Positions 1 through 7,915 of a stretch of DNA of 64,000 nucleotides are shown here, piece by piece (the stretch's first letter is position 1; every line of letters begins with the position of its first letter). The notes beneath the pieces were generated by a model. That model was given only the letters and a program-made list of their open reading frames with translations, was not told where the DNA came from and did no database searches. The position numbers and the translations under genes are program-made. This DNA comes from OLB16 sp964422415 (GTDB taxonomy: Bacteria; Hinthialibacterota; Hinthialibacteria; OLB16), in the NCBI GenBank assembly GCA_964422415.1, contig CAYRBI010000006.1, positions 1 to 64,000 of the forward strand, given 5' to 3'.

Positions 1-1354
1 CCAGGCCCTTGGCGGTCTTGCCACTATAGAGCAAGCCCAACGCCCTGAAGTAACCAGCCCAGACCTGGGTGGCGGAGGCGCTATTGAGCTGGCCCACGGC
101 GGTAGTCAGCTTATCCGCATCTTGGCGGAGGATTCCTTCCATCGCTTGGTAACGCACATCCTGTTTATCGTTCACCGCCTGCAAGGCTTGATCAGCGTTG
201 GGGAAGCGTCCCAGCGAGACAAAAGCCAGCGCCTCCAGCAGATGGGCGTTCTTGTTCTCGGGATCCTGGTTAAGGACCTCGGCGGTTTGTTCCAGGGCCT
301 TTTCTGGTTCGCCCTGGTAGATGTAGGCATCAGCCAGCTCCAGGAGGAGCGCTGGGTTAGCGCCCTCTTTCTGTATCTTCTGTGAAGCGGCCTTAACCTT
401 TTCGACCACCTCTCCGGTAGCGATCTGAGCCTCGCGGAAAGCCTTGCGGAGTGATTCGTCATTCGGCATCCGCTTGACTGCGCTCTCTAGATCCTTCAGA
501 GCCTGCTCATTCTTGCCGGCCTTGAGTGCAAGGCGGCCAGACACAAACAGCCCCATGGCATCATCGGGATCGAGCCGGAGCGCTTCACGGACTTCCTGCT
601 CAGCGTTCTGGATCTGGTCACTTTCGAGATAAAGGTGCGCCAGGCCCGAGTGGATTGAAGCCGTGTTGGGTTGAACCTTGGCGGTTTGCGATAGGATGTC
701 GATGGCATGGGGGTAATCCGCTTTCCGCTCGAACAACAAAGCCAGCTCACCCGCCGCTTGCACATCATTGGGGTTTGCTTTGACGAATTCTTCGAGGAGT
801 TGTATCGCCGCTTGATCCTTCCCGGTCCGTTGGTAAGCGGTGCTCAGGGCGGCGATGATGTCTCGTGTACCGGGCCGGGCTTGATTGGCCTGCTCATAAT
901 ACTTGACCGCCTGATCCCACTCACTATTGGCCTGTGCAATCTCTCCCTTGAGATAGGGCATAACCTTTTCCATACCAGGTTTCGATTCCAGCGAGGCCAC
1001 AAAGGATTCGGCTTCCTTGACCTTCCCCTCTTTCATCAGAAGCAGGGTCTTTTGGCGGCAAGCAGTCTCTTGACGGGGATCGTAACGTAACGCTTCCTCA
1101 TACGCGGCCAAAGCATCACGGTTGAGTTGCAGACCCTCGTAAGCCAATCCCTCCAAAACCAGTATTTCTGTATTGGATGGGGCCAGGGTTAAGGCTTCCT
1201 GGTAGTGTGTGAGAGCATCTTTGTAAAGCCCTTGACGGTAGAAGGTGTTGGCCTTCCCCAGGGCCCGGTCCACCTTTTCCTGGTCATTGGACCCCCCACA
1301 GCCACATACAAGCAACAACCCCACAAACAGGATGGATAACCTGGTCTTTGTCAT
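1..1354 (-). CDS. TPR-repeat lipoprotein (3' end outside window)
   Basis: An uninterrupted minus-strand reading frame runs from ATG at 1354 off the left edge (about 451 codons present). A GAGGAG ribosome binding site lies about 6 bases upstream of the ATG. The protein starts with a short basic and hydrophobic lipoprotein signal (MTKTRLSILFVGLLLVCGC), with the likely lipidated cysteine at residue 19. The rest is consecutive helical tetratricopeptide-like repeats, with recurring A..Y..AL...P patterns from about residue 28 to the end. Such proteins are usually envelope-anchored scaffolds for protein complexes or secretion systems; the partner cannot be told here. The gene is downstream of the zinc-ribbon gene on the same strand, 157 bases apart. 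The C-terminus is missing because the window ends. Confidence 0.88.
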   Translation of the reverse strand, partial: MTKTRLSILFVGLLLVCGCGGSNDQEKVDRALGKANTFYRQGLYKDALTHYQEALTLAPSNTEILVLEGLAYEGLQLNRDALAAYEEALRYDPRQETACRQKTLLLMKEGKVKEAESFVASLESKPGMEKVMPYLKGEIAQANSEWDQAVKYYEQANQARPGTRDIIAALSTAYQRTGKDQAAIQLLEEFVKANPNDVQAAGELALLFERKADYPHAIDILSQTAKVQPNTASIHSGLAHLYLESDQIQNAEQEVREALRLDPDDAMGLFVSGRLALKAGKNEQALKDLESAVKRMPNDESLRKAFREAQIATGEVVEKVKAASQKIQKEGANPALLLELADAYIYQGEPEKALEQTAEVLNQDPENKNAHLLEALAFVSLGRFPNADQALQAVNDKQDVRYQAMEGILRQDADKLTTAVGQLNSASATQVWAGYFRALGLLYSGKTAKGL

Positions 1355-1455
1355 GATGCTCCTCATCTTGGTGAGCTCTTTTTCGTAGCGCGTTTATCAC
1401 GCACGGATAACAATAATCCACTTTTCCACGGGAGTGGGGAAGATTCAAGGAAGAT

Positions 1456-1474
1456 GGGCCCGGTAAACGGACCC
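1456..1474 (-). terminator. Weak hairpin after the zinc-ribbon gene
   Basis: Read on the minus strand, GGGTCCG and CGGGCCC can pair (7 bp with one G-U) around a 5-base loop, about 37 bases after the stop codon of the zinc-ribbon gene. No T-tract follows, so it may only be a 3' stabilising hairpin. Confidence 0.25.
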
Positions 1475-1510
1475 ACAGGTGGCGGGAAGCAGCTTCAGGA
1501 GGAGGATCTT

Positions 1511-2227
1511 CTATTCCTCCTCCTCATCCCAATACAGATATGAAGAACAACGGTCACATTGGAGCAGATCGAGGCCCCGCTTGGCAACCTGGATGGTCTG
1601 GGGTGAGAGCTGCACTCCACATCCTCCACAACATCCATCCGATACCGGGACCACCGCCAACCCCTGACGCAACATGATGAGCCGGTCGACACGCTCCAGA
1701 ATGGCCGAGGGAACCGCTTCACGCTTCTCCCGCTCGACAATAATGATTTCCCCCAACTCTCTTTCGTATTCAGCTGACTCCGCCTCGAGTTGATCGATTT
1801 CTGGCTGAACACGCTCCTTGACACCCTCCAGCTCCTTGGCCATGGAGTCCATTACTGCTTGCAGTTCCGAGAGCTTTCCTTCCGCATCTCCGACACCCTT
1901 TTCCAACTCAGTGGTCCGCTCCCGCTGACTCTTGATCTCTTTCTGGCGCGACTCGTACTCACGAGTCGTCTTGACCTGATTCAACTTCGACTGAAGAGAG
2001 GTCATCTTCTCTTCAGACTGCTCGATCTCTTTGCGTGAACGTGAGAGATAAGTCTGGTTATCTTTAATGGCCTTCTGAGCGTTGGTGAGCTTCTCTTCGG
2101 CCTGCTTAACCTCGTTCCGGAGTTGTTCAAGGCGTTCCGGTATGGTCTCGTGGGTTCGATAGAGGCTGTACTTCTTGTTGATGACGGCTTGAAGGTTAAT
2201 AAGCGCGAGTAATCTTTCGTCTTTCAT
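1511..2227 (-). CDS. Coiled-coil protein with C4 zinc ribbon (zf-RING_7 family)
   Basis: About 238 residues: a long charged coiled-coil hairpin (roughly residues 10-170, rich in E, K, Q and R heptads) followed by a C-terminal zinc ribbon with CGGC and CDRC pairs (Cys 208/211 and 232/235 counted from the upstream ATG at 2251). This architecture matches the zf-RING_7 (CT398-like) family, widespread and poorly characterised, proposed to bind nucleic acid or act in envelope and secretion functions. Two in-frame ATGs exist, at 2251 and 2227. The second begins with MKDERLLALINLQ, which matches the usual family start, so I chose it; neither has a well-placed Shine-Dalgarno. A TTGACA-type promoter lies just upstream. 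Family assignment is firm, function unknown. Confidence 0.85.
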   Translation of the reverse strand: MKDERLLALINLQAVINKKYSLYRTHETIPERLEQLRNEVKQAEEKLTNAQKAIKDNQTYLSRSRKEIEQSEEKMTSLQSKLNQVKTTREYESRQKEIKSQRERTTELEKGVGDAEGKLSELQAVMDSMAKELEGVKERVQPEIDQLEAESAEYERELGEIIIVEREKREAVPSAILERVDRLIMLRQGLAVVPVSDGCCGGCGVQLSPQTIQVAKRGLDLLQCDRCSSYLYWDEEEE

Positions 2228-2271
2228 TCCTGAGGGTCCATCCACTCCCATGCGGCTTGGGGTAACACCTG

Positions 2272-2300
2272 ACTGTCTTGTGTAGAGGGCAACTTGTCAA
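2272..2300 (-). promoter_or_regulatory. Possible sigma70 promoter for the zinc-ribbon gene
   Basis: On the minus strand TTGACA (2300-2295) is followed after 17 bases by GACAGT (2277-2272), a perfect -35 with a weak -10, about 45 bases upstream of the chosen ATG. Confidence 0.35.
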
Positions 2301-2320
2301 GCCACACCGCGGTTGCCCCT

Positions 2321-3751
2321 CTATTCCATCAACGCACCGGTCTTAGGCCGGGTCACGCCCAGAAGCCGTAGGGCCGCCTGGACTCGAATCCACAGGTCAT
2401 GTGGAGAGCGCAAACGGCCTAGCTCCGCCAAGATCCGTTTGGGACGCAGGTAAAAACTATGGGTCGCACGGCGCTGAGCTTTCATCGCCATTTCCGGAGT
2501 CAGGAAGGGCGTCTTTAGGACCGCCGATCCCATCTCTTCATACTTTTCCCAATCCTCATGCATCAACCAGCCATTGCGTTTGGCCTGTGTGTACAATTCG
2601 GTCCCTGGGAAAGGAATAGCGATGTGGAAGTTGCAGTAGTCCGGATCGATTTCCTTGGCGAAGCGGATAGTGTCCTCGATGGTCGCTGGAGTCTCACCTG
2701 GCAGCCCGATGATAAAATAGCCGAAGGTGAGGATTCCCGCGCGCTTGGTCGCGGCGATGCCCGCGCGGATCTCCTTCAAAGTGATCCCCTTCCTCGAGGA
2801 TTCTAAAATCCCCTCATTCCCAGACTCCACACCGAAGGAGATCAGCTCACAGCCAGAGGCCTTCATCTCCCGGGCTAGATCATAGTTGATCGTGTCCACC
2901 CGTGAGTTACAGACCCACCTGAACTGATAGGGACGCATGGCCTGCATAACCTCTCTCACCCAGGTGTGGCGCAACGTGAAGGTGTCTGTCATGAAAGCGA
3001 AGAAAGAGATGCCCAACTGTTCGCGCATTTCCAGCAGCTCGCCCATCAGGTTATCAACCGAGCGCGTGCGTATCCCGGTGCCCCAGACCGCTCCGGCCCG
3101 GCAGAAGGTGCAGGAATACGGGCAACCACGCGCGGGAATGACGGTGGCAAAGGGGTCGCCACCGCTAAAGGGCATCTTGTAGAGCCGCCATGGAGTTAGA
3201 TGCCGAGCGGGATATGGAAGGCTATCCAGGTTCTTCACCATCTCAGTGGGAGGACCGGGAACCGCTTCCCCATTCACATTCACATAAACTCCGGGAATCC
3301 GGGGCCACTCCTGGCGGGAACTTCGCAAGAGCCGTTCGAGAGTCAGCTCAGCCTCCCCCACCAGAATGAGATCGGCCTGAGATTCAAGCAGACACTCGCG
3401 GGGCAAGGCGGTGGGATGAGTCCCAGTAAAGACGGTCACAAACCCGTGGCGTTGCTTGAGCCCACGCAGGTATTTGGCATCCTGCCGGAAGGTAGGTGTG
3501 GTGGTTCCCGCCACTACCCAGTCCGGCTTCCAGGCCACCATGCGTTCCTCGGTCTGTTCCTGAGTGAGTCCCTCCGCCATCCCATCCAGGACTGAAGCCT
3601 CATGTCCCTCCCGGAGCGTCACCGCCGCCAGGTACGCTAGGCCGGTCTGCGGCCAGGTCTCTCCCCCCACGCTCCGCCGTCCACAACGGCCGAGTTCTTT
3701 CATGTAGATGTCACCATCTGGCAAAGGTGGGTTGAGAAAGAGGACTCGCAT
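2321..3751 (-). CDS. B12-binding domain radical SAM protein
   Basis: 476 residues. The N-terminal third is a Rossmann-like B12-binding domain of the BchE/HpnR type (RVLFLNPP start, then GTHPTALP and VGEAE). The central region carries the radical SAM CxxxCxxC cluster motif ARGCPYSCTFC (Cys 210, 214, 217), followed by FGVESG and GLPGET, typical of Elp3/MiaB-type TIM barrels. These enzymes use a [4Fe-4S] cluster, S-adenosylmethionine and usually cobalamin for methylation or rearrangement at unactivated carbons in lipids, cofactors or natural products. The substrate cannot be deduced: the neighbours ilvE and the zinc-ribbon gene give no pathway. The start is the first ATG giving the canonical N-terminus; no clear Shine-Dalgarno is visible. 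Confidence 0.9.
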   Translation of the reverse strand: MRVLFLNPPLPDGDIYMKELGRCGRRSVGGETWPQTGLAYLAAVTLREGHEASVLDGMAEGLTQEQTEERMVAWKPDWVVAGTTTPTFRQDAKYLRGLKQRHGFVTVFTGTHPTALPRECLLESQADLILVGEAELTLERLLRSSRQEWPRIPGVYVNVNGEAVPGPPTEMVKNLDSLPYPARHLTPWRLYKMPFSGGDPFATVIPARGCPYSCTFCRAGAVWGTGIRTRSVDNLMGELLEMREQLGISFFAFMTDTFTLRHTWVREVMQAMRPYQFRWVCNSRVDTINYDLAREMKASGCELISFGVESGNEGILESSRKGITLKEIRAGIAATKRAGILTFGYFIIGLPGETPATIEDTIRFAKEIDPDYCNFHIAIPFPGTELYTQAKRNGWLMHEDWEKYEEMGSAVLKTPFLTPEMAMKAQRRATHSFYLRPKRILAELGRLRSPHDLWIRVQAALRLLGVTRPKTGALME

Positions 3752-3833
3752 GGGTTTTTCTGTTTAGTCTTTTCAGTTTAGAGGGGGGAGGAGGGGAATG
3801 CAAAGGACGGATAAAATCCGGGATATTCCAGAA

Positions 3834-3863
3834 GCCGGGGGCAAGCAACACGCCGCCCCCGGC
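3834..3863 (-). terminator. GC-rich hairpin after ilvE
   Basis: GCCGGGGGC and GCCCCCGGC form a perfect 9-bp stem around a 12-base loop, 15 bases after the ilvE stop. There is no T-tract, so rho-independent termination is uncertain. Stem and loop resemble the arms of the nested-palindrome elements at 14.1 and 21.3 kb (GCCGGGGGCAAG and CGCCGCCCCCGG), suggesting a miniature derivative of that repeat. Confidence 0.5.
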
Positions 3864-3878
3864 TATACAGACAGCACT

Positions 3879-4745
3879 TTAGAACGGAGTTCCCTCATCC
3901 CGTGTGAGCTTCCGGAAGCGCTCGTTGATTTGCTTGGTGATGGGGCCCGCCTTGCCGGTTCCGATGGGACGGCTATCTAACTCGGAGACCGCAATGACCT
4001 CGGCGGCGGTTCCCGTCAGGAAGCACTCATCCGCGCTGTAGATATCCGACAGCGTCAGGTGTGTCTCGACAGGTTCCAGTCCCAGCTCCGGCGCGATCTC
4101 CAGGATCGCCTCGCGCGTGATGCCCGGCAGCGCTCCAATGAAGGTGGCGGGGGTCATCAGCTTCTTGCCACGGATCACAAAGAGGTTGTCAGCGGAGGCT
4201 TCAGCCACATATCCCTCCGCGTTCAGCATGAGGGCCTCCTCGAATCCGGAACGGGTGGCCTCGATGGAGGCCATAATGTTGTTCAGGTAGTTGAGGGTTT
4301 TCAGCTGGGGATCCAGCGCGTCCACCAGATTCCGCCGGGTGGAGACTGTCATCACCGCCAAGCCCTTTTCATATTGTTCAGGTGGGTAGATTGCCAGCTT
4401 ATCCACGATCACAATGACCGTGGCGGTGGGACAAGACTTGGGTGACAGCCCGAGGGTTCCCGTGCCACGGGTGACCACCAGGCGGATATACCCATCCGTA
4501 AGGCCGTTCTTCCGGCAGGTGTCCAGGACAATCCCGGTCATCTCCTCCAGTGTCTTGCCAATGTTCAGGTTGATGTACTTCGCGGAGCGGTAAAGCCGTT
4601 TGAGGTGCTGATCAAGACGGAATACCCGGTTGTGGTATATCCGGATCCCCTCGAAGACTCCATCCCCATACAATAAACCATGATCGAAGACCGATATCTT
4701 GGCGTCTTCCTTCGCAAAGAACTCACCGTTGATGTAGACCTGCAT
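3879..4745 (-). CDS. ilvE: Branched-chain amino acid aminotransferase
   Basis: 288 residues, a fold-type IV PLP aminotransferase. It would interconvert branched-chain 2-oxo acids and valine, leucine and isoleucine with glutamate as amino donor. Visible signatures are FDHGLLYGDGVFEGIR near residues 20-35, the catalytic lysine in LKTLNYLNN (Lys149), and the PLP-binding segment GYVAEASADNLF (Glu182). C-terminal SDIYSADECFLTGTAAE and RPIGTGKAGP match IlvE rather than D-amino acid transaminase or aminodeoxychorismate lyase. GGAAAGGG lies just upstream of the ATG. It is downstream of glnB on the same strand, separated by 222 bases that contain an 84-bp palindromic repeat. Length and motifs are complete. 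Confidence 0.95.
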   Translation of the reverse strand: MQVYINGEFFAKEDAKISVFDHGLLYGDGVFEGIRIYHNRVFRLDQHLKRLYRSAKYINLNIGKTLEEMTGIVLDTCRKNGLTDGYIRLVVTRGTGTLGLSPKSCPTATVIVIVDKLAIYPPEQYEKGLAVMTVSTRRNLVDALDPQLKTLNYLNNIMASIEATRSGFEEALMLNAEGYVAEASADNLFVIRGKKLMTPATFIGALPGITREAILEIAPELGLEPVETHLTLSDIYSADECFLTGTAAEVIAVSELDSRPIGTGKAGPITKQINERFRKLTRDEGTPF

Positions 4746-4824
4746 ATTTCCCTTTCCTTCCCGCCTGATTTATGTCTTTTCCCGCCGTTAGCAGCTCGTT
4801 GAATAACTCGAAGTTCTGTTGGCA

Positions 4825-4908
4825 CCATGGATTCCCGCCTTCGCGGGAATGACGATTTCCAAGGGATTTCGCTTATTCTGTCATTCCCGCGAAGGCGGGA
4901 ATCCATGG
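4825..4908. repeat. 84-bp palindromic element, copy 1
   Basis: Near-perfect inverted repeat CCATGGATTCCCGCCTTCGC...GAATCCATGG whose arms each contain a smaller palindrome ATTCCCGC...GCGGGAAT. Translated, it gives the widely seen MDSRLRGND and FPRRRESM peptides. Two more 84-bp copies lie at 18211 and 19017 and a degenerate one at 42487. The right side continues with CTCTTTTTCAACAGGC, also present at copy 2, so the mobile unit is longer than the core. Here it sits between glnB and ilvE, upstream of ilvE. Probably a non-autonomous MITE-like element. Confidence 0.88.
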
Positions 4909-4967
4909 TCACGCTCTTTTTCAACAGGCCGTTAGCGGCCGCGGGACGACATATACATCAGACAACA

Positions 4968-5306
4968 TCAAACCGCATCCGGCCCTGTTTCACGAGTCCG
5001 GATACGGACCACTTCCTTGAGCTCACTGATGAAGATCTTGCCATCACCAATGTTACCGGTGTGGGCCGCATCGAGGATCACCTGGGTTACCTGATCTTCC
5101 ATTTCATCTGGAACCGCCACCTCGACCTTCATCTTGGGGAGCAGCTCGACCACATACTCGCTGCCCCGGAATAGTTCTCGATGCCCTTTCTGGCGTCCAA
5201 ACCCACGCACCTCGGTGATGGTCATCCCGCGCACTCCAATCTCCGCAAGGGCATCCTTCACCGCATCGAGTTTGAAGGGTTTGATAATCGCCTCTATCTT
5301 AACCAT
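4968..5306 (-). CDS. glnB: P-II family nitrogen regulatory protein
   Basis: 112 residues with the full PII pattern: MVKIEAIIKPFKLDAVKDAL at the start, T-loop GRQKGHRELFRGSEYVV with the uridylylation Tyr51 conserved, B-loop TGNIGDGKIF and C-loop RIRTRE. PII trimers sense 2-oxoglutarate and ATP/ADP and control nitrogen assimilation enzymes and transporters; position 46, Tyr in E. coli GlnB, is Phe here. No amtB, glnA or glnD lies nearby. Instead the gene starts 12 bases after the stop of a REC-GGDEF regulator on the same strand, so the two are probably cotranscribed. That the partner is GlnB-like rather than GlnK-like is inferred from the absence of an adjacent ammonium transporter. Confidence 0.95.
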   Translation of the reverse strand: MVKIEAIIKPFKLDAVKDALAEIGVRGMTITEVRGFGRQKGHRELFRGSEYVVELLPKMKVEVAVPDEMEDQVTQVILDAAHTGNIGDGKIFISELKEVVRIRTRETGPDAV

Positions 5307-5318
5307 GATTCCGCAACT

Positions 5319-6317
5319 CTACTGTAAAGAGAGAGAGGAGGCCAAGACCACAAGGTCCCGGCCACGTGCCTTGGCCTGGTAGAGGGCGTCATCCGCCAGA
5401 CGTAGCAGATCATCCACCGTACCCGCATCTTCGGGCACCGAAGCCAATCCCGCCGAACAGGTCAGGATCCGCCGTTCGTTGATCACAATGCGTTCCTTTT
5501 TTATGGCTCCGCAGATACGTTGGAGGATGGGCTCGGCCTGGGCCTTGGAGGTCACTGGCAGAACCACCGCGAACTCCTCGCCTCCGAACCGGCAGACACA
5601 GTCACTCTGACGGATCCCCTCTTGAAGAATCTTGGCCACACGCGCCAGCACACGGTTCCCAGCCGCGTGGCCTTGAGAGTCATTGAGCTCCTTGAAGGAA
5701 TCCAAATCCAACATGGCCAGGGTCAAAGGGTGCGAATACCGTAGTGAACGGGGAACTTCCTTGGCGAGCAGATTCTGGAGATAACGGTAATTGAGCAGCC
5801 CGGTGAGCTCATCGTGTGTCGCCAGAGCCTCCATCTCGCTCCGGACACGTTTCACTTCTTCCTCCAGTTCCCGGTTCTTGTTCGCCAGCTCCAGGGTCAG
5901 CTCCCGGTTGCGTTTCATCAACACATTATGTTGGGCGGCATTGCGGATCGCACGTGAAAGACGTGGGAAATCAAGCGGCTTCTGGAGGAAGTCAAAGACA
6001 CGGTGATGGAGGGCCTCCAGGGAGCTGTCCAGAGAAGCAAATCCCGTCATTACAATCACTTCGGTCTGGCTGGCTTCCTTGGCACGGCGGATCACATCCC
6101 AGCCGGAGACGGGACTCATACGCAGGTCCGCGAGGAGCACATGGTAATCTTGATTCCCCAAGAGCCGGTTGGCCTCGGCCCCGCTGGTGACCGCGGTCAC
6201 CTGGAAGCCAGCACGCCGTAGGAGCTCCTCGACTACCTCGATGACCGCGTAGTCGTCATCCACTACCAGGACTGAAATGTCCTGTGGATGGAGATCTATC
6301 TCGTCAATCTCCGCCAT
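5319..6317 (-). CDS. Response regulator with GGDEF diguanylate cyclase domain
   Basis: 332 residues. An N-terminal receiver domain (about 15-125) has acidic pocket DDD at 20-22, phospho-acceptor Asp64 (LLADLRMS) and Lys113 (QKP). A charged coiled coil (about 130-165) links to a GGDEF domain (about 167-325) starting THDELTGLLNYRYL. The active-site loop is GGEEF (245-249), a catalytically competent variant, and an RxxD inhibitory I-site (RQSD, 236-239) lies five residues upstream. It therefore likely makes cyclic di-GMP on phosphorylation with product feedback; the layout resembles PleD/WspR-type regulators with one receiver. No cognate histidine kinase is in the window. The first gene of a unit with glnB, it is divergent from the kinase-like gene at 6545. 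Confidence 0.93.
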   Translation of the reverse strand: MAEIDEIDLHPQDISVLVVDDDYAVIEVVEELLRRAGFQVTAVTSGAEANRLLGNQDYHVLLADLRMSPVSGWDVIRRAKEASQTEVIVMTGFASLDSSLEALHHRVFDFLQKPLDFPRLSRAIRNAAQHNVLMKRNRELTLELANKNRELEEEVKRVRSEMEALATHDELTGLLNYRYLQNLLAKEVPRSLRYSHPLTLAMLDLDSFKELNDSQGHAAGNRVLARVAKILQEGIRQSDCVCRFGGEEFAVVLPVTSKAQAEPILQRICGAIKKERIVINERRILTCSAGLASVPEDAGTVDDLLRLADDALYQAKARGRDLVVLASSLSLQ

Positions 6318-6353
6318 CTTTATCTGCGCCTTGACACGGGAGGCACCTCTCTT

Positions 6354-6362
6354 TGGTATAAT
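6354..6362 (+). promoter_or_regulatory. Extended -10 promoter for the kinase/DUF433-MNT pair
   Basis: TGGTATAAT is a perfect extended -10 (TGN plus TATAAT) in the divergent region between the REC-GGDEF gene and the kinase-like gene. A TTGACA lies at 6331-6336, but its 20-base spacing is too long for a normal -35, so recognition through the extended -10 is more likely. Start of transcription would be near 6369, leaving a leader of about 175 bases. Confidence 0.5.
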
Positions 6363-6544
6363 ATCTCAGGAATCACAAAGTGCCACGCATGGTAAAGACT
6401 GTACACAAGGACTGGAAGAGGAGAAAGAGCGTTTTTTCCAGGCCGCCCCCTATCCTCTTCCCCCCGCCTTCCGCAAGAATCCCTCCCATTGAGATGAAGA
6501 GCAGTCTTGGAGGACATCCCCATGGACCAGAGACGAGGACAACC

Positions 6545-7147
6545 ATGAAATTGATCTTCCTTTGTGGTCCTCCCGCTGTAGGCAAGCTCACGGTTGCCAA
6601 GGCACTTGCCTCCAAAACCGGCTTTCCCGTCTTCCATAACCATCTCAGCTCCGACCTGGTCAGTTCGATCTTCGAGTTCGGAACGCTGGAGTGGCTGAGG
6701 CTGCTTGAGAAAATCCGTCTGGATGTTTTCGAGGCGGTCTGCGAGGCGGAACTGGATGGCCTCATCTTCACTTACATGTATCTCGGAAGACCCGCAAGCT
6801 GGTTCTTTATCTCGGACATCCGCGAGGTCCTGGAGCCCTCTGGTGGTGAGTTGTGTCTTGTGGGGCTGACCTGTACGGATGAACAGCTCGAACGGCGTGT
6901 GGTGGAACCAGACCGGAAACAGTTTGGCAAGATCGATTCGGTGGAGAAGCTACGGAGTCTTATCCCCTCCACAGGCCTTTCCTTTGAGATACCCTATGGA
7001 GAGGTCTATGTGATCGACAACACGGAGCTCTCTCCGGAGGTAGTAGTGGACAAAATCATTACTCACTACCAGCTCGGAAATCGTGAAGGACAAGATAAAA
7101 AACAAACCCCTATTGATTCTCAACAGGAAAAGGAGGGATCCCAATGA
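6545..7147 (+). CDS. P-loop NTPase / small-molecule kinase-like protein
   Basis: 200 residues from ATG 6545, chosen because MKLIFLCGPPAVGKLT puts the beta1-Walker A strand at the N-terminus and a GAGG-like ribosome binding site precedes it. The frame is open upstream to an ATG at 6380, but that extension is proline-rich and not domain-like. Walker A is GPPAVGKLT (8-16). The family is AAA_33/shikimate-kinase-like, which phosphorylates small molecules, nucleosides, tRNA or aminoglycosides; the substrate is unknown. The stop overlaps the next start (ATGA), implying translational coupling to the DUF433-nucleotidyltransferase fusion and a shared role. Confidence 0.8.
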   Translation: MKLIFLCGPPAVGKLTVAKALASKTGFPVFHNHLSSDLVSSIFEFGTLEWLRLLEKIRLDVFEAVCEAELDGLIFTYMYLGRPASWFFISDIREVLEPSGGELCLVGLTCTDEQLERRVVEPDRKQFGKIDSVEKLRSLIPSTGLSFEIPYGEVYVIDNTELSPEVVVDKIITHYQLGNREGQDKKQTPIDSQQEKEGSQ

Positions 7148-7731
7148 ACGCGGCTTTTGACCGGATCTCGATCGATCCAACGGTATGCGGTGGAAAACCA
7201 TGTATTCGTGGAATGCGTTTCCCGGTCTACCAGATCGTTGACTTGGTTGCGGGGGGTAACTCCTTCTCCTCCATTCTGAGTGATTACCCATTCCTGGAAG
7301 AAGAGGACATCCAACAGGCGCTAGCGTATGCGTCCATGCTGGCTCATGAGGAGTGGTGTGCACATCCAAGGAGTCCTGCCAATAGAATCAACCCACAAGT
7401 AATCACACGCGCTGAATACGCCCTACAGGTGCTCTCCAGAGAAGCCACCATCGAGGGCGCGTATCTCTTCGGTTCTCAGGTCAAGGGGAATACCCATGAG
7501 TGGAGTGACATTGACATTGCCGCTTTTGTTGAGAACTCGGAAACATGGGACATATTCGAGCGAGCCGACCGCACAGCTTATGTCCAAAAAGAAGCCGGGG
7601 ATGAAATCGAGCTGCACTTCTTCCCCGCCGATCAATTGGCCCACCCCGAACCCTCGTCCTTCGCCGAATACATTCTGCGAACAGGTGTCCGGCTGGAGAC
7701 TCCGGCTCCGGCTAGTCCGCCCTCAAAGTAG
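7144..7731 (+). CDS. DUF433-nucleotidyltransferase (MNT) fusion protein
   Basis: 195 residues in two parts. Residues 1-75 are a DUF433 domain (ISIDPTVCGGKPCIRGMRFPV, then ILSDYPFLEEEDIQQALAYA), the small helical fold found alone as a VapB45-like antitoxin. Residues 84-190 are a minimal nucleotidyltransferase with motif GSQVKGNTHEWSDID (110-124), exactly the GSx10DxD pattern of MntA-type AMP-transferring antitoxins. The two are normally separate proteins. A third acidic residue may be Glu in DEIELHFF. There is no HEPN or PIN toxin gene adjacent, but the gene is coupled by a 4-base overlap to a P-loop kinase-like gene. I infer a regulatory nucleotidyl-transfer role, possibly toxin-antitoxin-like; the target is unknown. 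Confidence 0.85.
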   Translation: MNAAFDRISIDPTVCGGKPCIRGMRFPVYQIVDLVAGGNSFSSILSDYPFLEEEDIQQALAYASMLAHEEWCAHPRSPANRINPQVITRAEYALQVLSREATIEGAYLFGSQVKGNTHEWSDIDIAAFVENSETWDIFERADRTAYVQKEAGDEIELHFFPADQLAHPEPSSFAEYILRTGVRLETPAPASPPSK

Positions 7732-7823
7732 CGGCATCCTCCTCTTCCGGCAAACTTAGGATTGCCATCCTGTTCACCCTTCTGTTAGTCTACAAGTTCA
7801 ATCTCGTTGCGAGGTTTCCATAG

Positions 7824-7850
7824 GGGTGACACGTCAAGTGCAAGTCACCC
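7824..7850 (+). terminator. Hairpin between the DUF433-MNT gene and asd
   Basis: GGGTGAC and GTCACCC form a perfect 7-bp stem with a 13-base loop, and CTTTTTA follows nine bases later. It could be a weak terminator of the upstream pair or a leader element of asd. The stretch 7732-7915 shows nothing else convincing. Confidence 0.3.
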
Positions 7851-7915
7851 GAGTGGCTTTTTACGAGCGGAGCGGTTGTCATTCCCTCCAGCTCCTTGGC
7901 AGAGGAAAAGAGTTC

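Noticed and set aside
1355..1510. RNase P RNA, sometimes next to zf-RING_7 genes
   Set aside because: The stretch is only 156 bases and lacks the conserved GAGGAAAGTCC and ACAGAA segments.
6331..6362. TTGACA paired with TATAAT as a standard promoter
   Set aside because: The spacer is 20 bases; the extended -10 alone is the better explanation.
7732..7915. Lysine riboswitch upstream of asd
   Set aside because: Too short and without the conserved L-box core; only a 7-bp hairpin is present.
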